From Glossina fuscipes (taxonomy: Eukaryota; Arthropoda; Insecta; Diptera; Glossinidae), in NCBI RefSeq assembly GCF_014805625.2, contig NW_023998485.1, positions 469,511 through 533,510 on the forward strand: a DNA stretch of 64,000 nucleotides, written 5' to 3'. The notes under the pieces were generated by a model, which saw only the letters and a program-made list of their open reading frames with translations, ran no database searches and had not been told where the DNA came from. A program made the translations under genes and the position numbers. Positions 62,203-64,000 of the stretch are shown one piece after another (the stretch's first letter is position 1; the number at the start of each line of letters is the position of its first letter).

Positions 62203-64000
62203 CTAAAAGGGACACAAGCCGTATTGAAAATCTTTTAGAATAATAATAAGTCGAAAGAAAATAATGACAAAAAATGAAACTTTATTCGCTCTACATCATT
62301 ATCCTACTTCGCTTAACACACTTATCCATATAAGCACCTCTCAAAAGAAGTGGTTAAATGGGAAATGGCCGAAAAAGTGGTCCGATTCCTATTATTTTCA
62401 TTTGCCTTTCAGGGCCAACAACCGTCGATGTTCTAAATTTCATCAAAATATCCCAAAAGTTGCGACTGTTATGTTGGAGACAAGAAAACAAGACAGACAA
62501 GGCAGACAAACCAATCAATCAATTTCTAAAGCGATCGATACAAAAAAAGATAAATCTACCTCAGATCTTTATCGATGTTCCACAAAGTCAATACAAACTA
62601 AGTATACAACAGGCGATAAGTATAAAAATCATTTAATTTTATAAAATATATGTCCAGAGTTGTCATGAGCAAAGACTTCAGATACCAATTAAATCTGTTT
62701 CCACTTGTCTATTGGTATGTTTTCGGAAATTGAAGGCTAGAGGGAACATTCATACTTGGTGTTTGTTTCAATTCCCGTGCTCGAACAGGTATAAAGTCAA
62801 TGATTGAAACCAGTGTTACTCAGAAGGAGTAGTGACTGGTTAATTAAATAGGATGATCACTACATCCAGAGCTGCTAGAGTTTTCCAGCAGAGTTTTATA
62901 TAAGATCTTTGTTTCGAGAAAACACGCTCTTGGCGCACTTTATCCGTATTGGGTCAGTTGTTGTTGGCAGCGTTTGCTAGTGACAAAATTTAGCCAAAGT
63001 CTATCATTCTAATATTTTAACGAACTTCTCTCTAACCTTCCCTCTAAACTGATGGCAAATTATACGCACACACACGTCTACAAAAGGAAAAGAGTCTTGA
63101 AAACCGATGACACTTGAGTAACGTAAATACAAAATGTTGCAAGCGGTCTTTAAATCAATTGGTTATGTCAACGGTTTTATATTATTCATTCATTTTATCG
63201 TAAATAATTTTATTAATTCAAACTGTAATGTGAATCTTATTTTTGGACAAATAATGAGTGGCAGAATACCATTTTAGTTATTTGCGCTTTCTTTTTTTTT
63301 CCTTCTATTTTTGGATGAAGAGAACAATTTTTTTAAATATATACTTGTCATAACAATACCTTGTTCCCAATGTTAACAGTATTCAGAGTCCGAACGCTCT
63401 TACTTATGTACAAATGTGTGATTTCAATGGTGTTCGCTGATATTAAACAATTTATTATTATTATTATCACTACAGTCATCAGTATTACTACTTTAGAATA
63501 TTACTTTATAATATTACTTTATAATAGTTATTGTTATTTATTTTACTTTCACTTTGTTTTAATAGACATGCAGTGGAAAATGAGCTGTCAAGCGATGACG
63601 TTGTGTTGTAAACTAGGCTTTAACGCTTACGTACGCAGTTTTCTACATATTTCTATTATTATATTAAGCATTTATGTATACATATATGCATTTACGCAAA
63701 CATTATATATTTGTTTTTCTCGATATTGCGGGCGCTTCTGTACATCAAATCGTGCTGAAAGTTTGCATACGCCTTTCGTGCCGTTGACACTGCAATGCGG
63801 TACGATCAAAATTTCTGTGCAATAAAAATGTTGGCCCCACAAAGTAACAGATTATGTTTCTCCTAACAGCCTAGATATGGGAATCAGATAAATGGACTTG
63901 AGGAGTAGAATAAACTGTACAAGCCTAATTGGGAAGAACTCTTGTAATAATGAAGCACTCACCGAAATAAACAGAATGAGAGTTTTCGAAAACGGAGAAT
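62203..64000. other. Upstream region of the NimC-type gene
   Basis: No coding exon recognised on either strand, though the first exon of the NimC-type gene must lie here or past the right edge. It includes a minus-strand repeat copy (about 62340-62540). The plus-strand frames at 62264-62644 and 63361-63825 are repeat-derived or AT-rich and have no domain. Confidence 0.4.
62340..62540 (-). repeat. Dispersed repeat copy, reverse orientation
   Basis: Reverse complement shows TTGTCTGCCTTGTCTGTCTT and AATCGGACCACTTTTTCGGC, resembling the 'gtctgtc' block and the GGCTCGGACCATTTCC core of the copy at 23870-24235. Boundaries approximate. Confidence 0.4.

Noticed and set aside
1..64000. tRNA, rRNA or CRISPR-like arrays
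   Set aside because: None seen. I looked by eye for tRNA B-box-like sequence and regularly spaced repeats; a tRNA scan was not possible.

Overview
This is nuclear DNA of a higher fly (Diptera, probably a calyptrate or another non-Drosophila brachyceran). The grounds are AT-rich non-coding DNA, long introns, insect non-LTR and mariner-type relics, and a Nimrod gene cluster with a Vajk cuticular gene and an Ance-3-like gene beside it, which is the neighbourhood known from Drosophila chromosome 2L. The species cannot be named from sequence alone.

Layout. 1-7.3 kb: a Vajk-type cuticular protein gene on the minus strand. Its 4-codon first exon lies 4.1 kb upstream of the main exon, behind a TATA promoter. 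7.3-27.6 kb: long AT-rich non-coding DNA with copies of a dispersed repeat and two promoter-like motif pairs, and no recognisable gene. 27.6-32.0 kb: an I-clade-like LINE with RNase H, defective, with a 92-bp truncated sister copy in front and three copies of the target sequence; an N-gap inside it looks like an unmerged contig overlap. 33.2-33.8 kb: the last two coding exons of an Ance-3-like peptidase; its earlier exons are not in the window. 34.7-36.4 kb: a second, decayed LINE on the minus strand. 38.9-50.2 kb: nimA with a 9-kb first intron. 50.3-60.5 kb: four nimB-type genes (B1/B2-like, B3, B4-like, B5-like). 60.6-62.2 kb: a membrane-anchored NimC-type receptor whose first exon was not found.

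The Nimrod genes encode secreted or membrane proteins with a CCxGY motif and NIM (EGF-like) repeats. In Drosophila the family acts in hemocyte phagocytosis, clearance of apoptotic cells and control of hemocyte numbers. NimA adds an EMI domain, one transmembrane helix and a long tail; the NimB proteins are secreted; NimC is a phagocytic-receptor type. Order and orientation are nimA(+) nimB1/2(-) nimB3(+) nimB4(-) nimB5(+) nimC(-), giving two divergent promoter intervals and two convergent 3' ends. Introns sit at the same place and phase in the nimB genes, as expected from tandem duplication.

Exon limits were worked out by hand from splice signals and reading frame. Names nimB1/2, B4, B5 and nimC rest on order, length and domain plan, not on alignment. 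I found no entirely new system. The most informative points are the split Vajk start, the missing Ance-3 exons, the triple target-site LINE pair, the artefactual gap, and a 41-nt last exon of nimC that a simple reading frame hides.
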